Made by a program: the position numbers and the translations under genes. A stretch of 64,000 bases of DNA, from positions 8,686,501 through 8,750,500 of the forward strand of contig NZ_AP023356.1 in NCBI RefSeq assembly GCF_018324205.1, read 5' to 3'. Source of the stretch: Actinoplanes ianthinogenes. Its GTDB lineage: Bacteria; Actinomycetota; Actinomycetes; Mycobacteriales; Micromonosporaceae. The notes below the pieces were generated by a model. The model saw nothing but the letters and a program-made list of their open reading frames with translations. It had not been told where the DNA came from and did no database searches. This document shows, piece by piece, positions 45,501-53,304 of this stretch. Every line of letters starts with the position of its first letter. The first letter of the stretch is position 1.

Positions 45501-46034
45501 CAGCGGGAGGCCGGCGACCCGTGGCTGCTGCGCCACTTCGACCGGATCCAGTGGTATCCGGTCGGCGCCGAGGAGCTGCTCGACCTGCGGGCCGACATGG
45601 CCGCCGGGCGGCACCGCCTGCGCATCGACGACGGCACGTTCCGGCTCGCCGACCATGAGGACTTCCTGACGGCGAACGCGGACTCGATCGCCGATTTCCG
45701 GGCGCGGCAGGCGGCCGCGTTCGGCGCCGAGCGCGAGGCGTGGGCGGCCGCCGGGGAGTTCGATCCGCGGCCCGAGCCGGAGCCGGCGCCGGCCGCCGGA
45801 CAGGTGGTCGTGCCGGAGGGCGGGGCCCTGGTGGAAGCGCCGTTCGTGTCCAGCGTCTGGCGGGTCGACGTGCGGCCCGGCGACCGGGTCACGGCCGGGC
45901 AGCCGCTGCTGGCCCTGGAAGCCATGAAGCTGGAGACCGTCGTGACCGCGCCTCGGGACGCGACGGTCACCGACATCCTCGTCACCCCGGGCGCGCAGGT
46001 CGCGCCGGGCAGTCCGCTGGTGGTGCTGGCATGA
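42555..46034 (+). CDS. Biotin-dependent urea/guanidine carboxylase
   Basis: A 1159-residue multidomain carboxylase starting at GTG 42555. Order: biotin carboxylase (1-450; LIANRGEIACRIIRTA, ATP-grasp ATGGGGGIGMQ, EVNTRLQVEHPVTEEI); the carboxyltransferase half related to allophanate-hydrolase subunits/KipAI (about 455-1045; QDWPGRIGLWEVGVPPSGPM); and a C-terminal biotin carboxyl carrier domain with EAMKLE, Lys1125 being the biotin site. It carboxylates urea to allophanate or guanidine to carboxyguanidine. The paired DUF1989 genes favour guanidine; sequence alone does not settle it. Next in the operon is allophanate hydrolase. Confidence 0.95.
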   Translation: MFDTLLIANRGEIACRIIRTAARMGLKTVAVFSDADRAAPHVRMADVAVRLGPAPARESYLLVDRVLDAALSTGAGAVHPGYGFLSEDAAFATAVEAAGLAFVGPTPAQLTAFGAKHTARDLARQAGVPMIEGTGLLSGLDEALAAAERIGYPVMLKATGGGGGIGMQACHDAAGLAAAFDRVERLAVANFGSGGVFLERFVQSARHVEVQVFGDGAGRVVALGDRDCSLQRRNQKVIEEAPAPGLPDAVREQLHAAATALCSSVEYRSAGTVEFVYDAAREQASFLEVNTRLQVEHPVTEEIFGIDLVEWMLRLAQGDAGMLDEPRRASGVAVEARVYAEDPTQGHRPSAGLITDVAFPGEVRVDGWVAAGTEVSTAYDPMLAKVIVSGATRDEAFANLRAALRSARVDGIETNLGLLRAAVAEPRVLAATHSTATLAGVHDTEPRIVVERGGTMTTVQDWPGRIGLWEVGVPPSGPMDDRSFRLGNRILGNEEGAPGLECTVDGPALRFSAATTVCVTGAPVPVSVDGQPVPQWEPVVVPAGAVLDVGKATEGGLRAYVLVAGGLDVPRYLGSAATFTLGQFGGHGGRTLRVGDVLRSAFNETKAEISVAKPPEIGHDWQIKVTEGPHAAPEFFTREDIDAFYAAEWQVHFNSARTGVRLIGPKPRWARTDGGEAGLHPSNIHDTPYSVGAIDFTGDVPIILGPDGPSLGGFVCPATVLTSERWKLGQLSPGDTVRFVPVNDLDFTPLIRTRDDGVLARADDVTYRRSGDDNLLVEYGPMTLDLGLRMRGHALMDRLRAEGLPGVVDLTPGIRSLQIHVDPAVLPVRKLLDVVRSIELPATRDLAVPSRTVHLPLSWDDPATREAIARYMAGVRDDAPWCPWNIEFIRRVNGLDSVDDVYRTVYDASYLVLGLGDVYLGAPVATPLDPRHRLVTTKYNPARTWTPENAVGIGGAYLCIYGMEGPGGYQFVGRTVQVWSRWQREAGDPWLLRHFDRIQWYPVGAEELLDLRADMAAGRHRLRIDDGTFRLADHEDFLTANADSIADFRARQAAAFGAEREAWAAAGEFDPRPEPEPAPAAGQVVVPEGGALVEAPFVSSVWRVDVRPGDRVTAGQPLLALEAMKLETVVTAPRDATVTDILVTPGAQVAPGSPLVVLA

Positions 46035-47692
46035 GACCTACCGACCGGGTACGCGCGGCGTACGACCGGCTCGCCCTCGACGAGCGGCCGGAAGCCTGGA
46101 TCACGCTGCGACCGGTGGCCGACGTGCTCGCCGACGCGGCCGTGGTGGAGGCCCGGCTCGCGGCCGGGGAGGAACTGCCGCTGGCCGGGAAGCTCGTGGC
46201 GGTCAAGGACAACATCGACGTGGCGGGGTTGCCGACGACGGCGGGTTGTCCGGCGTACGCCTACCAGCCGGCGGTCAGCGCCACCGCCGTCCAGCGGCTG
46301 GTCGACGCGGGCGCGCTGATCCTCGGCAAGACCAACCTGGACCAGTTCGCCACCGGACTGGTCGGCACCCGCAGCCCGTACGGGGCGGTCCGCGACGTCC
46401 GCGACCCGTCCCGGGTCTCCGGCGGCTCCAGCTCCGGCTCCGCGGTGGTCGTCGCGCTCGGCATCGCCGATCTGGGCGTGGGCACCGACACCGCCGGGTC
46501 GGGCCGGGTGCCGGCGGCGTTCCAGGGCATCGTCGGCATGAAACCCACCCCGGGCCTGGTGCCCACCGACGGGGTGGTGCCCGCCTGCCGCAGCTTCGAC
46601 TGCGTGACCGTTTTCGCCCGTACCCTCGACGAGGGCCGCCAGGCGCTCGGCATCATGAGCGCGTCGGCGCCGTCACCCGCTGCCCCGCCGCACCCCGTCG
46701 TCGCGGTCCCGGACCGAACCGAGCTGACCGGCCTGTCACCGGACTGGCTCGACGCGTTCGACCAGGTGGCGAAGGACCTCGAAGCGTCCGGCGCCCGGCT
46801 GCGCCCGATCCGGCTGGCCCCGTTCCTGGCCGCCGCCAAGCTGCTCTACAACGGCGGCTTCGTCGCGGAACGCTACGCCGCGGTCGGAGCGTTCATCGAC
46901 GCGCATCCGGACGCGGTCGACCCGACCGTCGGCGCGATCATCCGGGCCGCCCGTGACATCCCGGCCCACGTGCTGGTGACCGATACCGAACGGCTCGACC
47001 GGCTGCGCGCCGAGGCGATGGCCGAGTGGGGTGACGCCGACGCGCTGCTGCTGCCGACCGCGCCGGCGCATCCGACGATCGCCGAGGTCGCCGCCGATCC
47101 GATCGGCGTCAACACGGCGCTCGGCACCTACACCAACTTCTGCAACCTGTTCGGGCTCAGCGCCGTCGCCGTCCCGGCCGCCTTCGGCGTCCAGATCATC
47201 GCCAGGGGATCCGCGGACGCGGTCGCCGCCGACGTCGCGGCCCGCGTCCTCGGCGACAACCCGATTGACGGTACGCCCACCAGCGGCCTCCCGTTGCTGG
47301 TGGTGGGCGCGCACCTGACCGGGCAGCCGCTCAACCACCAGCTCACCTCGCCGGGCGGCCGGTTCGTGCGGACGGTCCGGACCGCCCCGCGATATCGCCT
47401 GCACGCGCTGCCCACCGATCCGCCGAAGCCGGGCCTGGTCCGGGTCGCCGCCTCGGGCGCCGCGATCGAGGGCGAGCTGTGGGAGCTGCCACCGGCCGCG
47501 CTGGGCCGGTTCCTCGCGGCGCTGCCGAGCCCGATGGTGCTCGGCCCGGTCGACCTGGAGGACGGCACGACCGTCACCGGCTTCCTCTGCGAGCCGGTGG
47601 CCACCGCCGACGCCGTGGACATCACCGCTCACGGCGGCTGGCGCGCCTACCTGTCGTCCGTGTCCACCGCGTTTCCCGAGGAGTCCCGATGA
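46031..47692 (+). CDS. atzF: Allophanate hydrolase
   Basis: A 553-residue amidase-signature enzyme that hydrolyses allophanate to CO2 and ammonia. The catalytic Ser-cisSer-Lys set is visible as KLVAVKDNIDV (Lys), SGGSSSGSAV and DTAGSGRVPAAFQG. The C-terminal domain (about 430-553; ASGAAIEGELWELPP, GFLCEPVA) is the second AtzF domain. ATG 46031 overlaps the carboxylase stop. The frame is open upstream but that is carboxylase shadow. It completes the path from urea or carboxyguanidine to ammonium. Confidence 0.95.
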   Translation: MRPTDRVRAAYDRLALDERPEAWITLRPVADVLADAAVVEARLAAGEELPLAGKLVAVKDNIDVAGLPTTAGCPAYAYQPAVSATAVQRLVDAGALILGKTNLDQFATGLVGTRSPYGAVRDVRDPSRVSGGSSSGSAVVVALGIADLGVGTDTAGSGRVPAAFQGIVGMKPTPGLVPTDGVVPACRSFDCVTVFARTLDEGRQALGIMSASAPSPAAPPHPVVAVPDRTELTGLSPDWLDAFDQVAKDLEASGARLRPIRLAPFLAAAKLLYNGGFVAERYAAVGAFIDAHPDAVDPTVGAIIRAARDIPAHVLVTDTERLDRLRAEAMAEWGDADALLLPTAPAHPTIAEVAADPIGVNTALGTYTNFCNLFGLSAVAVPAAFGVQIIARGSADAVAADVAARVLGDNPIDGTPTSGLPLLVVGAHLTGQPLNHQLTSPGGRFVRTVRTAPRYRLHALPTDPPKPGLVRVAASGAAIEGELWELPPAALGRFLAALPSPMVLGPVDLEDGTTVTGFLCEPVATADAVDITAHGGWRAYLSSVSTAFPEESR

Positions 47693-48288
47693 ACTCGCTC
47701 GCCCTGCACGCGCCCCGCTACGTCCTCGGCGACCTGCTGCTCACCCGGGTCCGCGGTGCCGACGTCCTCCTGGTGACCGGCGGCGCCGCTCTCATCGGCC
47801 TGTCCGCGCAGATCGCCGTGCCCGTCCCGGGCAGCCCGGTCCCGGTCACCGGCCAGACCCTGGCCGTCCTGCTCTGCGCCGCCGCCCTGGGCCCGTGGCG
47901 CGGCTCGGCGGCGTCCCTGGTCTACGTCGTCGCCGGCCTGGCCGGTGTCCCCTGGTTCGCCGCCGGCGGGTCCGGCCTCACCGGCGCCACCTTCGGCTAC
48001 CTCCTCGGCATGATCGCCGCCGCGGCGGTCGTCGGTGCCCTGGCTCGCCGCGGCGCCGGCCGCACCGCCTGGCGCACGATCCTCGCCATGCTCCTCGGCA
48101 ACCTGATCATCTATGCCGTCGGCGTCTCCTGGCTGGCGGTGTCCCTGCACCTGACCGCCGCCACCGCGCTCCGAGCAGGTCTGGTGCCGTTCCTGCTCGG
48201 CGACGCCCTGAAGGTGCTGATCGCCGCCGGAGTCCTCCCGGCCGCCTGGCACCTCACCCGGTCATCCTGGCCCGGCCGTCGCCGATAG
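47689..48288 (+). CDS. bioY: Biotin transporter BioY
   Basis: A 199-residue integral membrane protein, the substrate-binding (S) component of ECF-type biotin transporters. It has six hydrophobic segments and the family motifs PVPGSPVPVTGQTLAVLL and GATFGYLLGMIAAA. ATG 47689 overlaps the atzF stop by 4 bp, so it is the last gene of the operon. Its presence makes sense because the carboxylase needs biotin. No energising ATPase or BioN gene is adjacent; it may use a shared module or work alone. Confidence 0.93.
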   Translation: MNSLALHAPRYVLGDLLLTRVRGADVLLVTGGAALIGLSAQIAVPVPGSPVPVTGQTLAVLLCAAALGPWRGSAASLVYVVAGLAGVPWFAAGGSGLTGATFGYLLGMIAAAAVVGALARRGAGRTAWRTILAMLLGNLIIYAVGVSWLAVSLHLTAATALRAGLVPFLLGDALKVLIAAGVLPAAWHLTRSSWPGRRR

Positions 48289-48312
48289 TGCGCTGCGCCC
48301 GCAGAAGGAGGG

Positions 48313-48344
48313 GCCCGCGCCGTCACGGGGGGAACGGCGCGGGC
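48313..48344 (+). terminator. Terminator of the carboxylase operon
   Basis: A perfect 11-bp stem (GCCCGCGCCGT / ACGGCGCGGGC) with a 10-nt G-rich loop, 25 bp after the bioY stop. It is followed by CGATAG-CCGT-CTATCG, a second small hairpin (48352-48367) close to the next gene's promoter region. Confidence 0.8.
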
Positions 48345-48417
48345 GGTATCACGATAGCCGTCTATCGTCCGGTATTCCATACCCTTAGCAGGGATGTCAT
48401 TTTTGGTCTGATTTGTT

Positions 48418-48436
48418 GCCGGCCGCAGAGGCCGGC
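48418..48436. other. Hairpin in the leader of the EEP gene
   Basis: GCCGGCC and GGCCGGC form a perfect 7-bp stem with a 5-nt loop, ending 11 bp before the ATG at 48447. This would occlude the start region, and no clear ribosome binding site is seen, so it may modulate translation. Confidence 0.4.
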
Positions 48437-48446
48437 GTCCGGGTAT

Positions 48447-49304
48447 ATGAACTTCATGAGTGGCTTCGAGGTAGGCGCGCCGGGACGGCTGAGGATCATG
48501 ACGGTCAACCTGCTCGCGCCCGAGCACGCCCGATGGGACCGGCGGCGTCCGGTGCTGAGGGCGGGGATCGCGAGGTGGCGGCCCGATGTGATCGCCTTGC
48601 AGGAAGTGGCCGTCGGTGAGGTCGCGGAGCTGCTCGGCGAGAGCTATCACGTCGTGCACCACTCCCAGCGATCGAGCGACGGTGTCGGAGCCGCCTTCGC
48701 GAGCCGGTGGCCTGTCACCTCGGTGCGCGAGATCGATCTGCGGGTCACCGATCGGGTGGACCTGCCGTGGAGCGCGGCAGTGATCGGCGAGATCGAGATG
48801 CCGTCACCGATCGGCCCCGTCGTGTTCGTCCACCACAAGCCGGCCTGGCAGGCCGGCTATGCCGCGGAGCGTGAGTCGCAGGCCGTCGCCTGCGCCCGGG
48901 GCGTCGAGGAGCAGGTTGCCGGCCGCGCCGTGCACGTGGTCCTGGCGGGGGACTTCGACGACGAGCCCGACTCGGCGAGCGTGCGATTCTGGACCGGCAA
49001 GCAGTCCTTGCACGGCATCAGCGTCGCGTACCGCGACGCGTGGGCGGCGGCGCATCCGACCGACCCGGGCCACACCTTCACACCGGTCAACCCGCTGGTG
49101 CGGTCCGGTGAGATGTCCTTGGAATCGGGCCGCCGCATCGATTACGTCATGGTCCGATGCGGGGTGCACGGACCGACCCTCGACGTCGCCGACTGCCGGC
49201 TGGCGTTCGCCGAACCGGTGGACGACATCTGGGCCAGTGACCATTTCGGTGTCGTCGCCGACCTGACGGTGCCGGAGCACCCGCCCGGCGCCTGGCGATC
49301 CTGA
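48447..49304 (+). CDS. Endonuclease/exonuclease/phosphatase-family protein
   Basis: A 285-residue EEP-fold hydrolase. The conserved metal and catalytic motifs appear in order: IMTVNLLAP (Asn), IALQEV (Glu), LAGDFDDEPDS (Asp-x-Asp), GRRIDYVMV and ASDHFGVVADL (Asp-His). Family members cleave phosphodiesters in DNA, RNA, inositol phosphates or sphingomyelin; the substrate is unknown. No signal peptide is seen, so it is probably cytoplasmic. Start ATG 48447 or 48456. Confidence 0.88.
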   Translation: MNFMSGFEVGAPGRLRIMTVNLLAPEHARWDRRRPVLRAGIARWRPDVIALQEVAVGEVAELLGESYHVVHHSQRSSDGVGAAFASRWPVTSVREIDLRVTDRVDLPWSAAVIGEIEMPSPIGPVVFVHHKPAWQAGYAAERESQAVACARGVEEQVAGRAVHVVLAGDFDDEPDSASVRFWTGKQSLHGISVAYRDAWAAAHPTDPGHTFTPVNPLVRSGEMSLESGRRIDYVMVRCGVHGPTLDVADCRLAFAEPVDDIWASDHFGVVADLTVPEHPPGAWRS

Positions 49305-49331
49305 TCCACCGACAGCCGAACCGGGCTGAGC

Positions 49332-49520
49332 CTACTCAGGCACACCGATGTTGTCCGGGCCCAGCAGGCCGGGGGCGGAACTCGGCACGACGGTGCCGGC
49401 CGGCGGCAGGACCGGTGACGGCTCCGGGCCGGCCGGCTTCTCCGCCGCGCGGGGGCCGCAGCCGGCGAGGAGCACGATCACCGTCGTCGCGGTGCACACC
49501 CGTGCCAGACGTAGCGGCAT
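49332..49520 (-). CDS. Small lipoprotein
   Basis: A 62-residue predicted lipoprotein. A positively charged start, a hydrophobic segment and the lipobox LLAGC (Cys at 21) are followed by a short Pro-rich tail (EPSPVLPPAGTVVP). The mature part is about 42 residues and probably unstructured. No family is recognised. It is divergent from the DGPF/ECF42 unit. Confidence 0.65.
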   Translation of the reverse strand: MPLRLARVCTATTVIVLLAGCGPRAAEKPAGPEPSPVLPPAGTVVPSSAPGLLGPDNIGVPE

Positions 49521-49675
49521 GGAACTCTTTTCGGCCGCTTCGAGCCCCGGCTGAGTTCTTCGTCCCGCGAGTGTCGATCCGGCGGCGCGCCGTTCGTACA
49601 GAAGGCGAAACCGCGATCCGAGGAGGACATGATGGACAGCCCGCTCACACGTTTGGATTCGGCCGGGAGGACGGC

Positions 49676-50017
49676 ATGAAGCAGTATCTACTGAGCGTCT
49701 ACCAGCCCGACGGCGGCCGGCCGCCCGCCGAGGTGCTCGACCCGATCATGCAGGGTCTTCAGCGGCTCAACGACGATCTGCGGGCGGCCGGCGCCTGGGT
49801 GTTCGCCGCGGGGTTGCACGCTCCGGAGACGGCGACGGTGGTCCGGGTGCGAGACGGCCAGGACCTCGTCACCGACGGGCCGTTCACCGAGGGCAAGGAG
49901 CACCTGGGCGGATTCACCGTCATCCAGGCGCCCGACCTCGACGCCGCCCTCCGGTGGGCCCGCCGGATGGCCGACGTGACGACGCTGCCGATCGAGGTCC
50001 GCCCGATCGCGTCATGA
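49676..50017 (+). CDS. YCII/DGPF-domain protein, partner of ECF42 sigma factor
   Basis: A 113-residue protein with the YCII-related DGPF domain: MKQYLLSVYQPDG, LVTDGPFTEGKEHLGGFTVI and the C-terminal VEVRP-type strand. Such proteins are encoded next to group ECF42 sigma factors and are known members of the ECF42 regulon in other actinobacteria and Gram-negatives. ATG 49676 has GGGAGG upstream. Its stop overlaps the sigma factor start (ATGA), so both are made from one mRNA. Confidence 0.9.
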   Translation: MKQYLLSVYQPDGGRPPAEVLDPIMQGLQRLNDDLRAAGAWVFAAGLHAPETATVVRVRDGQDLVTDGPFTEGKEHLGGFTVIQAPDLDAALRWARRMADVTTLPIEVRPIAS

Positions 50018-51198
50018 CCGTCGAGGAGCTTTATCGCCAGGAGTACGGCCGCGCGGTCGCGATCCTGACCCGCGCCTTCGGCGATCTCGATCTCGCCGAG
50101 GACGCGGTGCAGGACGCGTTCGCCGCGGCCGTGCGGCGCTGGCCGGTGGAGGGCCGGCCGCCGAGCCCGACCGGCTGGATCCTCACCACCGCCCGCAACC
50201 GGGCGATCGACCGGCTGCGCCGGGCCAAGGTCGGGGTGGAGAAGGAGGCGCTCGCGATGGCGATGGGTGACGACGAGCCGGTGACCGGGCCGTTCTCGGA
50301 CGACCGGCTGCGGCTCGTCTTCACCTGCTGCCACCCGGCCCTCGCCCTGCCGGTCCGGGTCGCGTTGACGCTGCGGCTGCTCGGCGGGCTCACCACCGCC
50401 GAGATCGCGCGGGCGTTCCTGGTGCCGGAGGCGACGATGGCCCAGCGGATCGTGCGGGCCAAGGCCAAGATCCGGCACGCGGGCATCCCGTACCGGATCC
50501 CCGCCGAGGCCGACCTGCCGGAGCGGCTGCGCGGCGTGCTCGCGGTCGTCTACCTGATCTTCAACGAGGGTTACCTGGCCTCGTCCGGTGACGCGCTGGT
50601 CCGGGACGACCTGTGCGCCGAGGCGATCCGGCTCGGCCGGCTGCTCGTCGAGCTGATGCCGGACGAGCCGGAGGCGCACGGCCTGCTCGCGTTGATGCTG
50701 CTCGTCGCGTCCCGCCGGAACGCCCGCACGGCCCCGGACGGCACCCCGGTGCTCCTCGCCGACCAGGACCGCTCGCGGTGGGACCGGGCCCTGGTCGCCG
50801 AGGGGCAGGCGATCGTGCGGGAGTGCCTGCGCCGCAACCGCCCGGGGCCTTACCAGATCCAGGCCGCGATCAACGCCGTGCACAGTGACGCTCCGAGTGC
50901 CGCGCGCACCGACTGGTCACAGATCCTCCAGCTGTACGACCTGCTGGCCGCCACCGCGCCCAGCCCGGTCGTCGCGCTGAACCGGGCGGTGGCGGTCGCC
51001 GAGGTGCACGGCCCGGAGCCGGCGCTCGGGATCGTGGACGGCCTCGCCCTGGACGACTATCACGTGTACCAGGCGGTGCGGGCGGATCTCCTGCGCCGCC
51101 TGGGCCGCACCGATGAGGCGTCGGCGGCCTACGCCCGCGCCGCCGAGCTCACGGAGAACACGGCGTCGCGGGAGTGGTTGCTGGGCCGGCTGACCTGA
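50014..51198 (+). CDS. ECF42-type RNA polymerase sigma factor
   Basis: A 394-residue sigma factor. The sigma2 region (about 1-75) contains AVQDAFAAAVRRWP and PTGWILTTARNRAIDRLRR; the sigma4 region (about 105-165) has ALTLRLLGGLTTAEIARAFL. A long C-terminal helical extension (about 180-394), with LIFNEGYLASSGD, RAVAVAEVHGPEPAL and RTDEASAAYARAAEL, is the TPR-like domain typical of ECF42. In that group the C-terminal domain, not an anti-sigma factor, controls activity; no anti-sigma gene is present here. The last 50 bp overlap the convergent quinone reductase gene. Confidence 0.93.
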   Translation: MTVEELYRQEYGRAVAILTRAFGDLDLAEDAVQDAFAAAVRRWPVEGRPPSPTGWILTTARNRAIDRLRRAKVGVEKEALAMAMGDDEPVTGPFSDDRLRLVFTCCHPALALPVRVALTLRLLGGLTTAEIARAFLVPEATMAQRIVRAKAKIRHAGIPYRIPAEADLPERLRGVLAVVYLIFNEGYLASSGDALVRDDLCAEAIRLGRLLVELMPDEPEAHGLLALMLLVASRRNARTAPDGTPVLLADQDRSRWDRALVAEGQAIVRECLRRNRPGPYQIQAAINAVHSDAPSAARTDWSQILQLYDLLAATAPSPVVALNRAVAVAEVHGPEPALGIVDGLALDDYHVYQAVRADLLRRLGRTDEASAAYARAAELTENTASREWLLGRLT

Positions 51199-51724
51199 CG
51201 TTCACCACCTGCGGCTCGGTGAGGGTGTCGTAGATCAGGTGCACGGTCACGTCGGTTATCCCGCAGTACTCGGAGATGCCGACCCGCAGCTGCCGGTCGA
51301 GGATCTCGTCGAGGCCCTGGGCGGCATACTCGGCCGCGGAGCCGCCCGCCAGCCCGACCCAGGTGATCCGCTTGCCGTGCAGGGTGGACGGCTCGTACGC
51401 GAAGCCCCGGTTCCACACCCGGTCGACCCAGCCCTTGGCGATGGCCGGCAGCCCGAACCACCAGACCGGGAAGACCACGACGATCTCGTCCGCCGCGGCG
51501 ACCCGGGCCATGTGCGCGCGCACCTCGGCCGAGTACTCCTTGGCGGCGTCGGCCCAGTCGGGTTCGTCGTCGGGGCGCAGCGACGGGTCGAAGCCCTCCC
51601 CGTACAGGTCCAGGAAGTCGACGGTACGCCCGTCGGCGAGCAGCGTGTCGCGGGTGCGCGCCGCCGTGGCCGCGGTCAGCGAGTCCGCGCGCGGGTGGGC
51701 GAGGACCACGAGTGCGTGCGTCAC
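51149..51724 (-). CDS. NAD(P)H-dependent flavodoxin-fold oxidoreductase
   Basis: A 191-residue protein of the NQO/MdaB-like flavodoxin fold: ALVVLAHPRADSLT for the phosphate loop, VDFLDLYGEGFDP, and VVFPVWWFGLPAIAKGWVDR for FMN binding. It reduces quinones or electrophiles with two electrons. GTG 51724 overlaps the stop of the upstream OYE gene (GTGA). The pair forms an operon controlled by MarR-type operators at 52808-52856. The 3' end overlaps the sigma gene by 50 bp. Confidence 0.9.
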   Translation of the reverse strand: MTHALVVLAHPRADSLTAATAARTRDTLLADGRTVDFLDLYGEGFDPSLRPDDEPDWADAAKEYSAEVRAHMARVAAADEIVVVFPVWWFGLPAIAKGWVDRVWNRGFAYEPSTLHGKRITWVGLAGGSAAEYAAQGLDEILDRQLRVGISEYCGITDVTVHLIYDTLTEPQVVNVRSAGPATTPATPCSP

Positions 51725-52788
51725 CGGCCCAGCACCGGGTAGTCGGTGTAACCGGCCTGGTCGCCGCCGTAGAACGTCGCCGGATCGGCGGTGTTGAACG
51801 GCCCGCCCGCCCTGATCCGGACGTCCAGATCCGGGTTGGCCAGCCACAACGTCGCCAGCGTCACGGCATCGGCCACCCCGGACTCGACCGCCTCGGCGGC
51901 GGTCTCGGCCGAGGCCGGGAACGCGTCCGGCGCCGGGTGCGGGTTCAGGAGGAAGGTGCCCGGCCACGCCGCTCGCAGCCGCTCGGTCAGGTCCCGGTCG
52001 CCGGCCTCGAGCAGGTGCACGTACGCGAGGTCGAGCTCGGCCAGCAGGGCGAGGTACAGCGGCGCCGGGTCATCCTCCCGGATGTTGTTGACCGGGCTTC
52101 CCGGGGACAGCCGGATCCCGGTGCGATCGGCGCCGATGGTGTCGGCCACCGCGGCGGCGACCTCGACCGCGAAACGGATGCGGTTCGCCACCGAGCCGCC
52201 GTACGAGTCCGTCCGCACGTTGGTGTTGTCGGCCAGGAACTGGTGGATCAGGTAGCCGTTCGCGCCGTGCAGCTCCACCCCGTCGAAGCCGGCGTCGACG
52301 GCGTTGCGTGCCGCTGCCGCGAAGTCGGCGACCGTGGCGCGGATGTCCTCGATCGTCAGCTCCCGGGGCACCGGGTGGTCGAGCATCCCGTCGGGGCTGA
52401 ACAGCTGCTCGCCGGACGCGACCGCGGACGGCGCCACCGGCAGCTCGCCGTTCGGGTACAGGATGGGGTGACCGATCCGGCCGGTGTGGGTGAGCTGGGC
52501 GAAGATGCGCCCGTCCCGCTCGTGCACCGCGTCGGTGACGGCGCGCCAGCCCTCGACCTGGTCGGCGGTGTGCAGCCCGGGCGTCCCGAGGTAGCCCTGC
52601 CCGAGCACGCTGGGCTGGATGCTCTCGCTGATGATCAGGCCCGCGCCGGCCCGCTGCCGGTAGTACTCCGCGGTCAGCGGCGTGACGACGCCGGCGGCCG
52701 ACGCGCGGCTCCGCGTCATCGGCGCCATGAACAGGCGATTCGGCAGGTGGAGTTTGCCGAGCGTGATCGGCTCGAAGAGATGGGGCAT
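51721..52788 (-). CDS. Old-yellow-enzyme-type alkene reductase
   Basis: A 355-residue FMN-dependent TIM barrel. Signatures are LPNRLFMAPMTRSRA, AQLTHTGRIGHP, the DGVELHGANGYLIHQFL substrate/flavin motif and NTNVRTDSYGGS. The closest pattern is the NemA/N-ethylmaleimide reductase group, which reduces activated alkenes and nitro compounds. ATG 52788 is preceded by GGAGGTG. It is first in an operon with a flavodoxin-fold reductase, divergent from MarR, with two operators in the gap, so induction by electrophiles is expected. Confidence 0.93.
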   Translation of the reverse strand: MPHLFEPITLGKLHLPNRLFMAPMTRSRASAAGVVTPLTAEYYRQRAGAGLIISESIQPSVLGQGYLGTPGLHTADQVEGWRAVTDAVHERDGRIFAQLTHTGRIGHPILYPNGELPVAPSAVASGEQLFSPDGMLDHPVPRELTIEDIRATVADFAAAARNAVDAGFDGVELHGANGYLIHQFLADNTNVRTDSYGGSVANRIRFAVEVAAAVADTIGADRTGIRLSPGSPVNNIREDDPAPLYLALLAELDLAYVHLLEAGDRDLTERLRAAWPGTFLLNPHPAPDAFPASAETAAEAVESGVADAVTLATLWLANPDLDVRIRAGGPFNTADPATFYGGDQAGYTDYPVLGR

Positions 52789-52807
52789 GGTGGCACCTCC
52801 GCAGATG

Positions 52808-52856
52808 CTTGATTGACTCAAGCATTACGGTGGCACAATTGCTTGAGTCAATCAAG
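52808..52856. promoter_or_regulatory. Paired MarR operators in the divergent promoter
   Basis: CTTGATTGACTCAAG (52808-52822) and its exact reverse complement CTTGAGTCAATCAAG (52842-52856) lie in the 84-bp gap between OYE and MarR genes. Each site is itself a palindrome (CTTGA-N5-TCAAG), as expected for a MarR dimer. The first contains TTGACT, a plausible -35 for marR. Confidence 0.85.
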
Positions 52857-52872
52857 TGTTAGAATCGCCGGC

Positions 52873-53304
52873 ATGGCCGTTCCCTCCGGGCCCGTCTCCG
52901 CGTCGACGGAGGCCGAGCGTGCGATGTTCGACTTCGTCGATGCCTACGATCGCGCCTACGAGACCGCGGCGGAGCAGCACGGGATGAGCGTCGCGCAGGC
53001 CTGTGTGCTGGGCCGGATCTCCCGGCCGCGGGGGATGCGCGAGCTGGCCGACGAGCTCGGCTGCGACGCCTCCAACATCACCCAGATCGTCATCCGCCTG
53101 GAGGCCCGCGAGCTGGTCGAGCGGCACGCCAACCCGGACGATCGCCGCTCCCGCCAGTTGCACCGGACCGCGGCCGGGGACGAGCTCAACGCCGCCTTCG
53201 AGGAGACGTTCGAGTTCGCCCGCACGGCCGCCTCCAACCTGTCCCTGCAGGAGCAGGCCCAACTGGCCGGGCTCCTGCGAAAGGCGCTCGGGAAACCTAC
53301 GTAG
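52873..53304 (+). CDS. MarR-family repressor
   Basis: A 143-residue MarR regulator. The winged HTH reads MRELADELGCDASNITQIVI, with the wing RHANPDDRRSRQLHRT (DxRxxxxxLT pattern). ATG 52873. It is divergent from the OYE/flavodoxin operon and almost certainly represses both through the two identical operators between them. No ligand-sensing Cys pair is obvious: the only Cys residues are in QACVLG and LGCDAS. Its last 8 bp overlap the convergent haloperoxidase-like gene. Confidence 0.92.
   Translation: MAVPSGPVSASTEAERAMFDFVDAYDRAYETAAEQHGMSVAQACVLGRISRPRGMRELADELGCDASNITQIVIRLEARELVERHANPDDRRSRQLHRTAAGDELNAAFEETFEFARTAASNLSLQEQAQLAGLLRKALGKPT

Noticed and set aside
47262..47278. A full dispersed hairpin inside atzF
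   Set aside because: Only one arm is present, with no complementary arm nearby, and the sequence is read normally as DGTPTSG; kept only as supporting data for the repeat family.
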